Part shown: piece by piece, positions 53,190-62,497 of the stretch
How positions within the stretch are numbered: position 1 is the stretch's first letter
How the letters are laid out: every line of letters begins with the position of its first letter
Assembly: GCF_020010905.1 (NCBI RefSeq)
Contig: NZ_JAGJBY010000001.1
Location: 186,001-250,000, forward strand
DNA length: 64,000 nt
Source: Streptomyces acidiscabies
Lineage (GTDB): Bacteria > Actinomycetota > Actinomycetes > Streptomycetales > Streptomycetaceae
Reading direction: 5' to 3'
The notes under the pieces: model-generated
What the model was told of the DNA's origin: nothing
What the model saw: only the letters and a program-made list of their open reading frames with translations
The model's database searches: none
Made by a program: the position numbers and the translations under genes

Positions 53190-53972
53190 TCACCCCCGCG
53201 CGGCCCGCAGCAGCTCCGCCGCCTCCTCGGCCACCCCCGGCGCCGCCAGCAGCAGCGGTGTGTCGTACCCGGGCAGCTCCGGCAGGGCCACCGCGCCGGC
53301 CTCGGTCGCGATCAGCAGGGCGGGGAGGCCGTCGATCGGGTGGAACTCGCCGATCGCGGCGGCGCTCGCGCGGCCCGCAGCGACCTGGACCAGGGAGAGG
53401 GCGGTGGACCCCATCACGCGGACCGTGCAGTGCCGCTCGGCGAGCGCCGCGAGCAGCGCGTCGAGGCCGGTCCAGTGCCGGTGCGCGGCCCACTCGGTCA
53501 TGAAGACGTGGCCCGTGAGGGTCGTATACGGGTCGGCCTTCAGAGGTACGCCGTTCAGGTGAGCGCCCCGGCCCTTGAGCGCGGTGAAGACCTCGCCCCG
53601 CCACGGGTCGGCCACCACGCCGAGCAGCGGGCTGCCGTCGGGCGCGGCGAGGCCCAGGGAGAAGGAGCACCAGCCGATGCCGTGCGCGTAGTTCGTGGTG
53701 CCGTCGATGGGGTCGATCAGCCAGTGCGGCGCGTCGGGGACGCCGTCCGTGGTCCCGTACTCCTCGCCGACGATCCCGTACGACGGGAACGCGCGGGTGA
53801 GGACCTCGCGGACGTGCGCCTCCACCTCCTCGTCACGGTCGGTGACGATGTCCGCCGGGCCGTCCTTCTGGCGTACCTCCGAAGGACGAGGCCGGCGGAT
53901 CACCTCCGACGCCCAGTACGCCAGCTCCTGTGCGACCTCCATCGCCGCGTCGAGGTCCACCTCGTCACGCAC
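53190..53972 (-). CDS. Inositol-monophosphatase-family protein
   Basis: 260 residues. The metal-binding motif 'WLIDPIDGTTNYAHG' and 'EEVEAHVREVLTRAFPSYGI' with 'VGEEYG' upstream, plus 'PDGSPLLGVVADPWRGEVF', identify the IMP/FBP phosphatase family. It could hydrolyse inositol 1-phosphate or another phosphate monoester. GTG start overlapping the diesterase stop by 8 bp; last gene of a six-gene operon. Confidence 0.93.
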   Translation of the reverse strand: MRDEVDLDAAMEVAQELAYWASEVIRRPRPSEVRQKDGPADIVTDRDEEVEAHVREVLTRAFPSYGIVGEEYGTTDGVPDAPHWLIDPIDGTTNYAHGIGWCSFSLGLAAPDGSPLLGVVADPWRGEVFTALKGRGAHLNGVPLKADPYTTLTGHVFMTEWAAHRHWTGLDALLAALAERHCTVRVMGSTALSLVQVAAGRASAAAIGEFHPIDGLPALLIATEAGAVALPELPGYDTPLLLAAPGVAEEAAELLRAARG

Positions 53973-54615
53973 AGCTCTTCACCACGCCTTCCACGTCGTT
54001 GCTGATGATCGCGTCCACGCCCCAGGAGATCAGTTCTTCCCGCCGGGCGGCGTCGTCCACCGTCCAGCAGCTCACCTTGATGCCCCGGGTATGCCATACC
54101 CGTACCTCTTCGGAGCTCAGGAACCGGTGCTCGGGGTTGTAGTACTGAGGGCGTACGGCGGTGAGGACCGGCTCGGCCGGGGGTTCGGCGCCGTACCAGC
54201 TGAGGAAGAGGGTGATGCGGTCGTCCCGGGCCCGGACGGCGGCCATCGCCTCGGCCGAGCCGCAGAACATGGCGTCCGTTCCGCCGATCTCGGCGAGGGC
54301 GGCGACCGCCAGCGCGGGGTCACCGGTGTCGAGGAGCAGCGGGCGGTCGGCGGTCTCCAGGGCCTCGGCGAGGGTGGGGACCTCGGGGGCGAGGGCGTGC
54401 AGCTCGGGGAGAGTGAGGTCGGCGATGCGCTCCGGGCGGCCCCAGAGGCGGCTGAGGTCGTCGTCGTGATGGAGGACGAGTACGCCGTCGGTGGTACGTC
54501 TCAGGTCCACCTCGATCGCGCCGGCCCCGGCGGCTCCCGCGAGCCGGATCGCCGCGAGGGTGTTCTCGACGGCGCCCCGGGGGTCGCCCCGATGGGCGAC
54601 GGCGAGCGCGCTCAC
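53965..54615 (-). CDS. Glycerophosphodiester phosphodiesterase
   Basis: 216 residues: 'ALAVAHRGDPRGAVENTLAA', 'AIEVDLRRTTDGVLVLHHDD' (metal ligands), and C-terminal 'KVSCWTVDDAARREELISWG' with 'VDAIISND', the GDPD fold. Cytoplasmic, since no signal peptide. It would cut a glycerophosphodiester brought in by the neighbouring transporter to glycerol phosphate and an alcohol. Starts with a GTGA overlap with the ATPase gene. Confidence 0.94.
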   Translation of the reverse strand: MSALAVAHRGDPRGAVENTLAAIRLAGAAGAGAIEVDLRRTTDGVLVLHHDDDLSRLWGRPERIADLTLPELHALAPEVPTLAEALETADRPLLLDTGDPALAVAALAEIGGTDAMFCGSAEAMAAVRARDDRITLFLSWYGAEPPAEPVLTAVRPQYYNPEHRFLSSEEVRVWHTRGIKVSCWTVDDAARREELISWGVDAIISNDVEGVVKSCA

Positions 54616-55661
54616 GCGGCGGCGCCCTGCGCGTCGTACGAGAGGGCCCGCCCGGCGGTCACCCGTACCCGCTCCCCCACCCCGGGCGTACCCCCTGTGA
54701 GGTACGACCTGAGAGCTACCCCTCCGGTATCCAGCCTCAGGACCACCTCGGTGAAGTGGCCCCTGGGAAGTACCCGGCTGACTACCGCGGGGGTACCGTC
54801 CTGCGCCCCCATCCGGATCTCCTCCGGCCGGATGCCGACCGTCCTGCCCGGCCCGGCGGGGCCCACCAGCTCGGTGCAGCGCAGGAGTTCCGTACCGTCG
54901 GCGTGGCGCAGAACGCCCTGGTCGGCGGTGACCTCATCGAGCCGGTTGAGGCTGCCGACGAACTCCGCGGTGAAGAGGGTCGCCGGTGTGCGGTACAGGT
55001 CGTCGGGTGCGGCGTACTGCTCGATGCGGCCCGCGTTCATGACGGCGATGCGGTCGGCGACGCTGAGGGCCTCGTCCTGGTCGTGGGTGACGAACAGGGT
55101 GGTGATGCCGAGGCGTTGCTGGATGTCGCGGATCTCCTCCCGGACGCGCTCGCGGAGTTTGGCGTCCAGGTTGGACAACGGCTCGTCCAGCAGCAGAAGT
55201 TGAGGCTGGAGTGCCAACGCCCTTGCCAGCGCGGTGCGTTGCTGTTCGCCGCCGGAGATGCGGGCCGGGTAGCTGTCGGCGTGGTGGGTGAGGCCGACCA
55301 GGTCGAGGGCCTCGGCGACGCGCCGTTTCGCCTCGTCCTTGGGGACCTTGTGCATCTTGAGGCCGAAGCCGACGTTGCCCGCGACGGTCATGTGCGGCCA
55401 GAGGGCGTAGTTCTGGAACACCATGGCGGTGGGCCGCCGTTCGGGCGGGACGGCCGCGTAGTCGGTGCCGCCGATCTCGACCCGGCCGGAGTCGGGGGCC
55501 AGAAATCCCGCCGCCATACGGAGAGTTGTGGTCTTCCCGCAGCCCGAGGGGCCGAGCAGACAGACCATCTCGCCGGGTTCCACCCGCAGTTCGAGGCCGT
55601 CGACGATCGTCCGGCCACCGAGCGTCTTGGTGAGACCGGCCAGAACCAGCCCTGAATTCAT
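54612..55661 (-). CDS. ABC transporter ATPase (PotA/UgpC-like)
   Basis: 349 residues: Walker A 'LLGPSGCGKTTTLRM', Q-loop 'VFQNYALWPHMTV', signature 'RISGGEQQRTALARALALQP', Walker B 'LLLLDEPLSNLD', H-loop 'LFVTHDQDEAL', and a C-terminal TOBE domain. Belongs to the Fe/polyamine/phosphonate-type family. Start at ATG 55661, overlapping the permease stop by 4 bp. Rare GTA/AGG codons cluster in the last 40 codons, within a GTAC-rich patch. Confidence 0.95.
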   Translation of the reverse strand: MNSGLVLAGLTKTLGGRTIVDGLELRVEPGEMVCLLGPSGCGKTTTLRMAAGFLAPDSGRVEIGGTDYAAVPPERRPTAMVFQNYALWPHMTVAGNVGFGLKMHKVPKDEAKRRVAEALDLVGLTHHADSYPARISGGEQQRTALARALALQPQLLLLDEPLSNLDAKLRERVREEIRDIQQRLGITTLFVTHDQDEALSVADRIAVMNAGRIEQYAAPDDLYRTPATLFTAEFVGSLNRLDEVTADQGVLRHADGTELLRCTELVGPAGPGRTVGIRPEEIRMGAQDGTPAVVSRVLPRGHFTEVVLRLDTGGVALRSYLTGGTPGVGERVRVTAGRALSYDAQGAAA

Positions 55662-56470
55662 CGCAGTTGGAACCCTTCGGCGAGATGGCCGCCCATGATG
55701 TGCCGGCGTACGCCGAACAGCAGGACCACGGACGGGATGGACAGCAGGAGCGAGAAGACGGCCGCGACGCCCTCGGGGTAGTTGGTGACCATGCTGTACA
55801 TGGCGGTCGGCATGGTCAGGTAGACCGGGGCGCCGACGAGCAGCGTGCCCTGGGCCTCGTCGAACGCGGCGAGGAAGGAGAGGATCACCGCGACGAGGAT
55901 GCCGGGGCGGGCGATCGGCAGGGTCACACGCCAGAACACGGTCAGCTGCCCTGCGCCCGCGTCGCGCGCGGCCTCCTCCAGGCTGCGCGGCACCGAGGAG
56001 AACGCGGCGGCGGGCAGCCACGTCATGAAGACGACGGTGCCGAGGAGTTGGACGATGACGACGCCCCAGAACGTCGTCATCAGGTTCAGCGTGTAGAAGA
56101 GCGACGCCATCGCGACGTACAGGCCGATCTTCGGGAAGGCGTTCACCGAGAACAGCGCGACGAGGAAGAACCGGCGGCCGGGGAAGTCGAACCGGGAGAA
56201 CGCGTACGCGGCGGGCAGGCAGACGACCGCCGACAGCAGCGTGGCGACCGGCGCGAAGATGAAGCTCCAGCGCACCGCCGCGACCAGGTCGGGGTTGTCG
56301 GCGACGGCCCGCCACCAGCGCAGCGTCCACTCCTGCGGGAGGAGTCCGGGGTAGCGCCAGGTGCCGGCGAAGGCGTGCGGGAAGAGCCACAGCAGCGGGC
56401 CGAGGATGAAGAGGGCCAGGAGCCCAACTCCCAGGCCGGTAAGGGCTTTTCGGAGGATGCGTACGGTCAT
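55658..56470 (-). CDS. ABC transporter permease (second)
   Basis: 270 residues, six transmembrane helices, with the EAA loop 'SLEEAARDAGAGQLTVFWRV' then TLPIARPGI that contacts the ATPase. Overlaps both neighbours by 4 bp. Partner of the next gene in a heterodimeric permease. Confidence 0.93.
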   Translation of the reverse strand: MTVRILRKALTGLGVGLLALFILGPLLWLFPHAFAGTWRYPGLLPQEWTLRWWRAVADNPDLVAAVRWSFIFAPVATLLSAVVCLPAAYAFSRFDFPGRRFFLVALFSVNAFPKIGLYVAMASLFYTLNLMTTFWGVVIVQLLGTVVFMTWLPAAAFSSVPRSLEEAARDAGAGQLTVFWRVTLPIARPGILVAVILSFLAAFDEAQGTLLVGAPVYLTMPTAMYSMVTNYPEGVAAVFSLLLSIPSVVLLFGVRRHIMGGHLAEGFQLR

Positions 56471-57459
56471 CGCGTCGCCGCCGCCTTCCTGGCCTCGCGG
56501 ACGTTGGCCCGGACGTACGCCACCCCCACCAGCGAGGCCAGCGCGAACACGACGACCGCCATCACCAGGGACTGCTGAGGCTGGTTGTAGGACTGGAAGG
56601 TGTTCGCGAGCTGCACCCCGAGCATCGTCGGCGCCGTAGGACCTACGAGGTAGGGGACGGTGTAGCTCCCGAGTACGGAGATGGTGGTGAACGCGGCGGT
56701 GATCACGGCCGGTACGCCCGCCATCGGCAGCAGTACCCGGAGTACTACCTGGGTACGACCCGCCCCCGCGTCCTGGGCCGCCTCGATCAGGGCGTCCGGT
56801 ACGGCGGCCAGCCCCGACGACAGCACGAGGACCGCGAAGGGGAGGTTGGTCCACACCTGGCCGATCACCACGCCCCAGATCGTGTAGCTGAGGCGGGGCG
56901 CGTGGCTCCAACCCAGCGCGTGCGCAAGGGTGGTGAAGGCGCCGTCGCCCGCGTAGAAGGTGAGGATCGCGTACGAGCCGATCACCGCGGGCAGGAACAG
57001 CGGGGTGATCGCGAGGGCGCTGACGATCTTCGCGGTACGGCCGCCGGTGAGGCGCGCGTGCAGGGCGACGGTCAGCGCCAGCGCGAACACGGCGACGACG
57101 CTCAGGAGGGTGACCTCGACCGTGACCGTGAGGCTGCGCAGGAAGGGGTCGCTGGTCAGGACCTCGCGGTAGGCGCCGAGGGTGCCCCACCAGTGGTCGG
57201 CGGTGTGCTGGTGCAGGCCGATCGCGGCGATGACGGAGTTGAGGCCGCCGAAGTGGCCGAGCGTGTACAGCACGCCGGAGACGACCGGGATGCCGACGAA
57301 GAAGGCGACCAGGAGGAGCGGCGGGAGCACCAACAGGCCGCCGGGGCGCGGGCGTTGGCGTCGTACGCCGCCCGTCGGCCGGTTTGTCGCGCCGGCCGGG
57401 CCGGGGCCCGGGGTGCGATGCCCCGCACCCCTGCCCCGTACGCGTTCGGCGAGACTCAC
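56467..57459 (-). CDS. ABC transporter permease (first)
   Basis: 330 residues, six or seven helices after a Pro/Arg-rich N-terminus; EAA loop 'ALIEAAQDAGAGRTQVVLRV'. GTG at 57459 overlaps the binding-protein stop by 3 bases and was preferred over the longer frame. 'QVVLRV' is coded with GTA GTA CTC CGG GTA, another rare-codon GTAC patch. Confidence 0.92.
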   Translation of the reverse strand: MSLAERVRGRGAGHRTPGPGPAGATNRPTGGVRRQRPRPGGLLVLPPLLLVAFFVGIPVVSGVLYTLGHFGGLNSVIAAIGLHQHTADHWWGTLGAYREVLTSDPFLRSLTVTVEVTLLSVVAVFALALTVALHARLTGGRTAKIVSALAITPLFLPAVIGSYAILTFYAGDGAFTTLAHALGWSHAPRLSYTIWGVVIGQVWTNLPFAVLVLSSGLAAVPDALIEAAQDAGAGRTQVVLRVLLPMAGVPAVITAAFTTISVLGSYTVPYLVGPTAPTMLGVQLANTFQSYNQPQQSLVMAVVVFALASLVGVAYVRANVREARKAAATR

Positions 57460-58613
57460 TGACCGGGGACCTTCTGCTGCCACAGGTTGTTCATGTCGTT
57501 GCCGGTCTTCCCGGAGTAGCCGGGGCGCAGCTTGGTGACGTCAACTCCCGCGAAACGGTCGGCAGTTGCCTTCGGGAGTTCGGTCAGGGGGATCACCGGG
57601 TAGGCGGCGAGGTTCTTGACGATCGCGTCCTGCTGGGCCGCTTCCAGGAAGAAGTCGGCGAGCTTCAGCGCGGCCTTCTGCTTGGTGCCGCCCTTGGGGA
57701 TGCCGATGTAGGCGGCGCCGCCGGTGAAGGTCGGGGAGGAGATCTGGGTGAACTTCACGGTCGAGTCGAGCGTGTGGTTCTGGACCGCGGAGAGGTACAT
57801 GTCGGACCAGACCGGCGCGATGGAGATCTGGCCCTTGGCGAGGAGGTCGAGGACGGCCTGGTTGCCGTTGGGGTAGACCCCCTTACCGTAGACGTACCCG
57901 TTTAGACCCTTGAGGTCGGAGAACCCGGCGTCCCACTTGGACTCCTGCGCGGCGTCATACCCCGTCTGGAAGGTCTTCAGGGTCGCCGCGTCGAGGTGGC
58001 GGTCGAGGGTCGTCTCGACGAACGAGCCGCCGGAACCGCCGGTGGAGGGGCTGTTGTAGGCGAACTTGCCGGGGTTTGCCCTGATCCAGGCGACCAGGTC
58101 GTCGTACGTCTTCGGCGGGGTCTTCACCTTGGTGGAGTCATACGCGAGGACTACGGAGGAGCCCCGGTAGGGGACGGCGGCGTTGTTCACCGGACCGAGC
58201 AGGCTCGGATCCACCTTGGCCAGGTTCGGCACGTTCTTCGATGACACCGTTGTCAGCAGGCCCGCTGCCGCCGCGTCCGGGGTGATCGAGGACTCGATGA
58301 CGTCGTACCCGGCGTCGCGCTTCGTCTTCGAGGCGGCCTGGAGCTTGGCGAGCGTCGCGGCGTCGGCGACACCGTGCGCCGAATAGACCACTTTGACCTG
58401 ATATCCGGGGTTCGCCTTCTCGAAGGCCGGGACGACGATGTCCTGCCACAGCGTCTGGATGTTCGTGTCCCCGCCGACGTACGCGGTGAGGTGGTGGTCC
58501 GAGCCACCGCTCGCCGAGGCCGACGAACAGGCCGAGGCGGCGAGGGCGAGCCCACCGGCACACAGCACGGCGACGGCCGTGCGCGTGGAGCGGGCGGATA
58601 TCCGGTGAGGCAT
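57456..58613 (-). CDS. Solute-binding lipoprotein of the ABC transporter
   Basis: 385 residues. Signal with lipobox ('LALAASACSS'), then a type-2 periplasmic-binding-protein fold ('LTAYVGGDTNIQTLWQDIVV', 'FEKANPGYQVKVVYSAHG', 'GSSVVLAYDSTKVKTPPKTY', 'AAYIGIPKGGTKQKAAL'). It resembles binding proteins for iron, polyamine, 2-aminoethylphosphonate or phosphodiesters. First gene of the operon; ATG at 58613. Confidence 0.9.
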   Translation of the reverse strand: MPHRISARSTRTAVAVLCAGGLALAASACSSASASGGSDHHLTAYVGGDTNIQTLWQDIVVPAFEKANPGYQVKVVYSAHGVADAATLAKLQAASKTKRDAGYDVIESSITPDAAAAGLLTTVSSKNVPNLAKVDPSLLGPVNNAAVPYRGSSVVLAYDSTKVKTPPKTYDDLVAWIRANPGKFAYNSPSTGGSGGSFVETTLDRHLDAATLKTFQTGYDAAQESKWDAGFSDLKGLNGYVYGKGVYPNGNQAVLDLLAKGQISIAPVWSDMYLSAVQNHTLDSTVKFTQISSPTFTGGAAYIGIPKGGTKQKAALKLADFFLEAAQQDAIVKNLAAYPVIPLTELPKATADRFAGVDVTKLRPGYSGKTGNDMNNLWQQKVPGQ

Positions 58614-59122
58614 GGTGGGGCTCCGGGCAATCGATACGGAAGGGGGCGTTCCGCACGATAAGCACCGCGCTCGGGCGGGCACAGGAACCTCTCGGTGAAC
58701 CCGGAGTGACGCCCAATGGGCGACTTTCCGCCGATTTACCCCCCTGTTACCCGAGCCTCACCGAACCCTTCACCGAGACCCCGAACGCCCACAGTGGCCG
58801 GTACTGCCCCCACCACGAGCCATACAGGGAGCGATACCGGCCACTGGAGGACCTTCAGCTCGGGCCGACCCCACCCCCGCCACTGAAGTACACATAGAAG
58901 GCCAGGCAGGTAAGAGCAAAGCCGAGGAGGCCGGAATGGACGTTCTTCACTCGCATCCCTTGCGTTCGCAAACTGAACATAACCAAGCGCGACGGGACGC
59001 CCCCGGAGCAGCGCCGCACCCGTAACCAGGCATCACTGTACCTCTGCCATCAGGGAGCGCACACACCAAACACCCCAGCACCCCCAGGATGTTCAACTAG
59101 TGAAGGGAGCAACCCCGATCCG
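58614..59122. other. 509-base region with one micro-ORF
   Basis: Between the transporter promoter and the SARP gene end. Apart from the micro-ORF at 58855-58950 there is no gene; the promoter of the ABC operon should lie in 58614-58700 but no clear boxes are seen. Confidence 0.45.
58855..58950 (-). CDS. Micro-ORF, 31-residue membrane peptide
   Basis: From GTG 58950 (AAGGGA 5 bp upstream): 'VKNVHSGLLGFALTCLAFYV' then YFSGGGGVGPS. One transmembrane helix and a Gly-rich tail. In-frame ATGs at 58956 and 58980 are less well supplied with ribosome-binding sites. Composition is unlike random GC-rich translation, so it may be real. Confidence 0.55.
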   Translation of the reverse strand: MKNVHSGLLGFALTCLAFYVYFSGGGGVGPS

Positions 59123-62100
59123 CTAAGAACGCCCACCCATCCCACGCGGCAACCCAGCCAACCGGGTCAACGCACGCTCGACCTGAGCCTCTTCAGCCGA
59201 CGCCCCAATTCGCCTGAAAATGGACACACTCTGCCTCAGATGAGCCATCGCCTGCTCAATCTGCCCAACCTCTTCCTCAGCCCTCGCCAGATCGTGCAGA
59301 ACCTCCGCCTCCTCGCCCGCCGCGTGAATTCCACGAGCCACGTCAAGGGCGGCGAGATGCCTCGGCAACGCCTGTTGCGCTTGACCGGCAGCCCGATACG
59401 CCGTGCCGATACGGTTGAGCGCGATGGCCTCGGTCCGCCGGTCCCCCACCTCGCGCAGAACCGGCAAGACGCTCTCCAGAAGCGACAGAGAATCATCCGG
59501 CCTGCCCAGCTCGCTCAACACCCCGGCCCAATTCATTTTGATCGCGGCCTGCTCCCTCTTCCCACCCCAGGATTCCGCGATTTTCAGCGCTTCCGAGTAA
59601 AACCGCTCAGCCGCTTCAGGCTCCCCCGACTTTCTCCGTAACTCGGCCAAATTATTCAACGCACTGAACCTGCCCCGTTCACTTCCCAGCGCGGAAAAAC
59701 GACGGAGGGCATCCTGAAATAATCTCGACGCATCGCCGTACTCCCCCATATGGAGATGCGTTATACCCAGCATGTTGACACTTCGCGCAACCTGTAACTC
59801 ATCGCCTGTTTGCAACAGAAAAGAAAGAGTCCGTTCCTGAAGATCGCGAACCACCGAGTACTGCCCGGTCTGCCACAACGGGATCGACAGCTGGTGGACG
59901 CACTCGGCCTCCAGCCCCGGGTCCCCGACCTCGCGGGTGATCTCCAGCGCCTCCCGGAAGGCCGCGACGGCTTCCTCGTAGCGCGACCCATGGCACTGCA
60001 TGGTGCCGAGGTCAAGCAGGGCACGAGCCTGGGACGCGGGGTCACCCACGGCATTCCAGTGCTCGACGGCTCGCCGCAGGAGCGGATCGGCCATGACGAG
60101 ATGACACCCTTCATGGTCCAAGAAACCGGCCAACACATGCACACAGACAGCTAGTTGACCATCGGACCCGTTCCTTGTCAGCCACTCCAGCACGTTCAGC
60201 AGGTTCGCACTCTCGGCGAGAAACCACCGTTCCGCCGCATGCGCATCCCGCATTTCCGGCCACGACACCCCTGAGAAACCCCCAGCGGGAACGGACATGC
60301 GAGAGCGGTACGGATAGGCCAACCGGTCGGCATGATCAGCGGCACCGAGGTAAAAATCGACCATGCGCCCGATCGCGAGCCGGGAATCTCCGTCACCTGC
60401 CGGATCGCCATTTCCGATCAACGATCGGGCATACCCGCGCACAAGGTCGTGCATGGTGAACCTATGGGGAGAAGGCTCCGAAATAAGGTGATGTGTATAG
60501 AGGTCATCCAGCACCCTCTCGACCGCGTCGACGGACATCCCGGCAAGCGCCGCCACCGCGTGCACCCCGAACTCCACCCCGAAGTGCAGCCCGATCCGCC
60601 GGAAGACGAGTTGCTGTTCGGCGTCCAACTCCCGGTAGCACAGGGCGAAGACAGGGGCCATCGCCCGGTCCCCGTCCCGTAACGCGGCCAACTGTCCACT
60701 GCCGTCCGTGAGTTGACTCAGCAGATCCGCCGTGGACCAGGACGGCCGAGCGAGCAGGCGGCTGGCGGCGATCTCGACGGCCAGCGGCAAATAGCCGCAT
60801 ATACGGACGATTTCAGCGACCTCCGACTCGGAGGTGCGCGCCCGCACCCCCAGCCGCTGCACGAACAGCGCCACCGCGTCGTCCGGCGGAAGCACGTCGA
60901 GCGAGACGGGCCGTACCCCCGGCAGACCGACCAGCCGACGCCGGCTGGTGACGACGACCGCGGTCGGGGAGTGCCCGGGAAGCAGCGGGCGGACCTGGTC
61001 GGACCCGCTCGCGTCGTCGAGGATGACGAGCATGCGCCGGTCCCGCGTGACGGAGTGCCATAACTCCGTCAACTCGTCGAGTCCGCTGGGTAATCGACTG
61101 CTGTCCATACCGGCCAGCCGCAGCAGTTCGGTGAGCGCGCGCACCGGAGTCAGGGCGGTCCGGTCGGACGCGTGGCCGCCGAGGTGGAGGAAGAGGAGCC
61201 CCGCAGGGAAGCGGCCCCGCAGGACATGTCCGGCGTGGACAGCGAGGCAGGTCTTTCCGACTCCTCCCATACCGTCGATCGCCTCGACGGTGACGACCGC
61301 GGCGGAGCCGTCGCCGTCGAGCAACGCCGCGGTGAGCCGCCGCAGTTCGTCGCGCCGCCCGACCCAGGGCACGTCCCGCGGCAGGTTGTCCGGCCCTTCG
61401 CCCGGGCTCCCCGGCGACGTCCCATGGGCCGAACTCCCCGACGGCACCCCGCGATTCGGCGCCCCCGACGACGCACCCGGCACCGAGGCGCCGGATGCCG
61501 CACCCCTCTCCGCGAAGCCTCCCGCCGTCGGACCCCCCGTACCCCCGGTCCGCAGCAGCGCCCTCGCCGACGCCCCCGACAGAATGCCCTGATGGACCCG
61601 GTGCAGCAGGCGGCCGGCGTCGAGCCCGATGTCGCGGACGATCTGTTGCCGGGTCCGCTGGAGCAACCGGGTCGCCTCCGCCGTACGACTGCTGCCGTAC
61701 AGCGCGACGGCCGACCGCTCGGCCAGCGCCTCGTCCAGCGGGTGCTCCTCCAGGAGCGGCAGCAGCACCGGTACGGCGTCGGCGAACCGTCCGGCGCCCA
61801 TGAGGATCTCGGCGCGGGTCATCGCCGCGGCGGCGACGGTCTCGGCGACGGTGGTGCGCAGGTGTTCGGCCCAGGAGCCGGCGATGCCGGCGAGCGGTTC
61901 GCCTCGCCAGAGCCCGGCAGCGCGGTCGAGCAGCCGTAGCACCGCCTCGTCGTCACCGCCGCCGGTCCGCAACGCGCGCGCCCGCTCGACGTAGTCCGTG
62001 TAGTACCGCAGATCGACCCGGTCGGGGTCGACGTCCAGCAGGTACGACCCGGTTCGGCTGACGACGGGCGGCGCCTCGCTCCCGGCGATCCCCAACGCGG

Positions 62101-62317
62101 CGCGGATCCGGGAGATGTGAACGTGCAGCGCTTCTCTGGCCTTGGCCGGCGGATGGTCGTCCCAGGCGCGGTGGACCAGGGTGTCCACGCTCACCGGCCG
62201 TCCCGCGTCCCAGGCGAGGGAGGCCAGGACGACCGCGGACTTCGTGGAGCCGAGTTCGGCGCAGCGGCCGGCGGCTCTCACTTCGACCGATCCCGATAGC
62301 CGAATCGTGAATTCCAC
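59123..62317 (-). CDS. SARP/NB-ARC/TPR transcriptional regulator (AfsR-like)
   Basis: 1064 residues. N-terminal OmpR-type DNA-binding domain (about 1-95, 'KAREALHVHISRIRAAL') and BTAD domain (about 95-245); a Ser/Gly linker; NB-ARC ATPase with P-loop 'GMGGVGKTCLA' near residue 350 and 'RRMLVILDDASG'; C-terminal TPRs (about 730-1050). It should activate transcription upon ATP-dependent oligomerisation, like AfsR. GTG start with GGGAGG upstream; divergent from another NB-ARC gene. Confidence 0.94.
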   Translation of the reverse strand: MEFTIRLSGSVEVRAAGRCAELGSTKSAVVLASLAWDAGRPVSVDTLVHRAWDDHPPAKAREALHVHISRIRAALGIAGSEAPPVVSRTGSYLLDVDPDRVDLRYYTDYVERARALRTGGGDDEAVLRLLDRAAGLWRGEPLAGIAGSWAEHLRTTVAETVAAAAMTRAEILMGAGRFADAVPVLLPLLEEHPLDEALAERSAVALYGSSRTAEATRLLQRTRQQIVRDIGLDAGRLLHRVHQGILSGASARALLRTGGTGGPTAGGFAERGAASGASVPGASSGAPNRGVPSGSSAHGTSPGSPGEGPDNLPRDVPWVGRRDELRRLTAALLDGDGSAAVVTVEAIDGMGGVGKTCLAVHAGHVLRGRFPAGLLFLHLGGHASDRTALTPVRALTELLRLAGMDSSRLPSGLDELTELWHSVTRDRRMLVILDDASGSDQVRPLLPGHSPTAVVVTSRRRLVGLPGVRPVSLDVLPPDDAVALFVQRLGVRARTSESEVAEIVRICGYLPLAVEIAASRLLARPSWSTADLLSQLTDGSGQLAALRDGDRAMAPVFALCYRELDAEQQLVFRRIGLHFGVEFGVHAVAALAGMSVDAVERVLDDLYTHHLISEPSPHRFTMHDLVRGYARSLIGNGDPAGDGDSRLAIGRMVDFYLGAADHADRLAYPYRSRMSVPAGGFSGVSWPEMRDAHAAERWFLAESANLLNVLEWLTRNGSDGQLAVCVHVLAGFLDHEGCHLVMADPLLRRAVEHWNAVGDPASQARALLDLGTMQCHGSRYEEAVAAFREALEITREVGDPGLEAECVHQLSIPLWQTGQYSVVRDLQERTLSFLLQTGDELQVARSVNMLGITHLHMGEYGDASRLFQDALRRFSALGSERGRFSALNNLAELRRKSGEPEAAERFYSEALKIAESWGGKREQAAIKMNWAGVLSELGRPDDSLSLLESVLPVLREVGDRRTEAIALNRIGTAYRAAGQAQQALPRHLAALDVARGIHAAGEEAEVLHDLARAEEEVGQIEQAMAHLRQSVSIFRRIGASAEEAQVERALTRLAGLPRGMGGRS

Positions 62318-62497
62318 CAGCGTCCTCCCGCCGGTAGGGCCTTCTGCTGGCCGGGTATTCAGAGTGTCATGGCCTTGTCATTCATGACCATATGCCCACC
62401 ATATAAGTCCAGAAGTAACCGCTCTCCAGACGATTCCGTTCGCTTTCCACCTGGTGCGAGGGGCCTTCCTCGACAGACAGAGCCGAAAGGAACCGAC

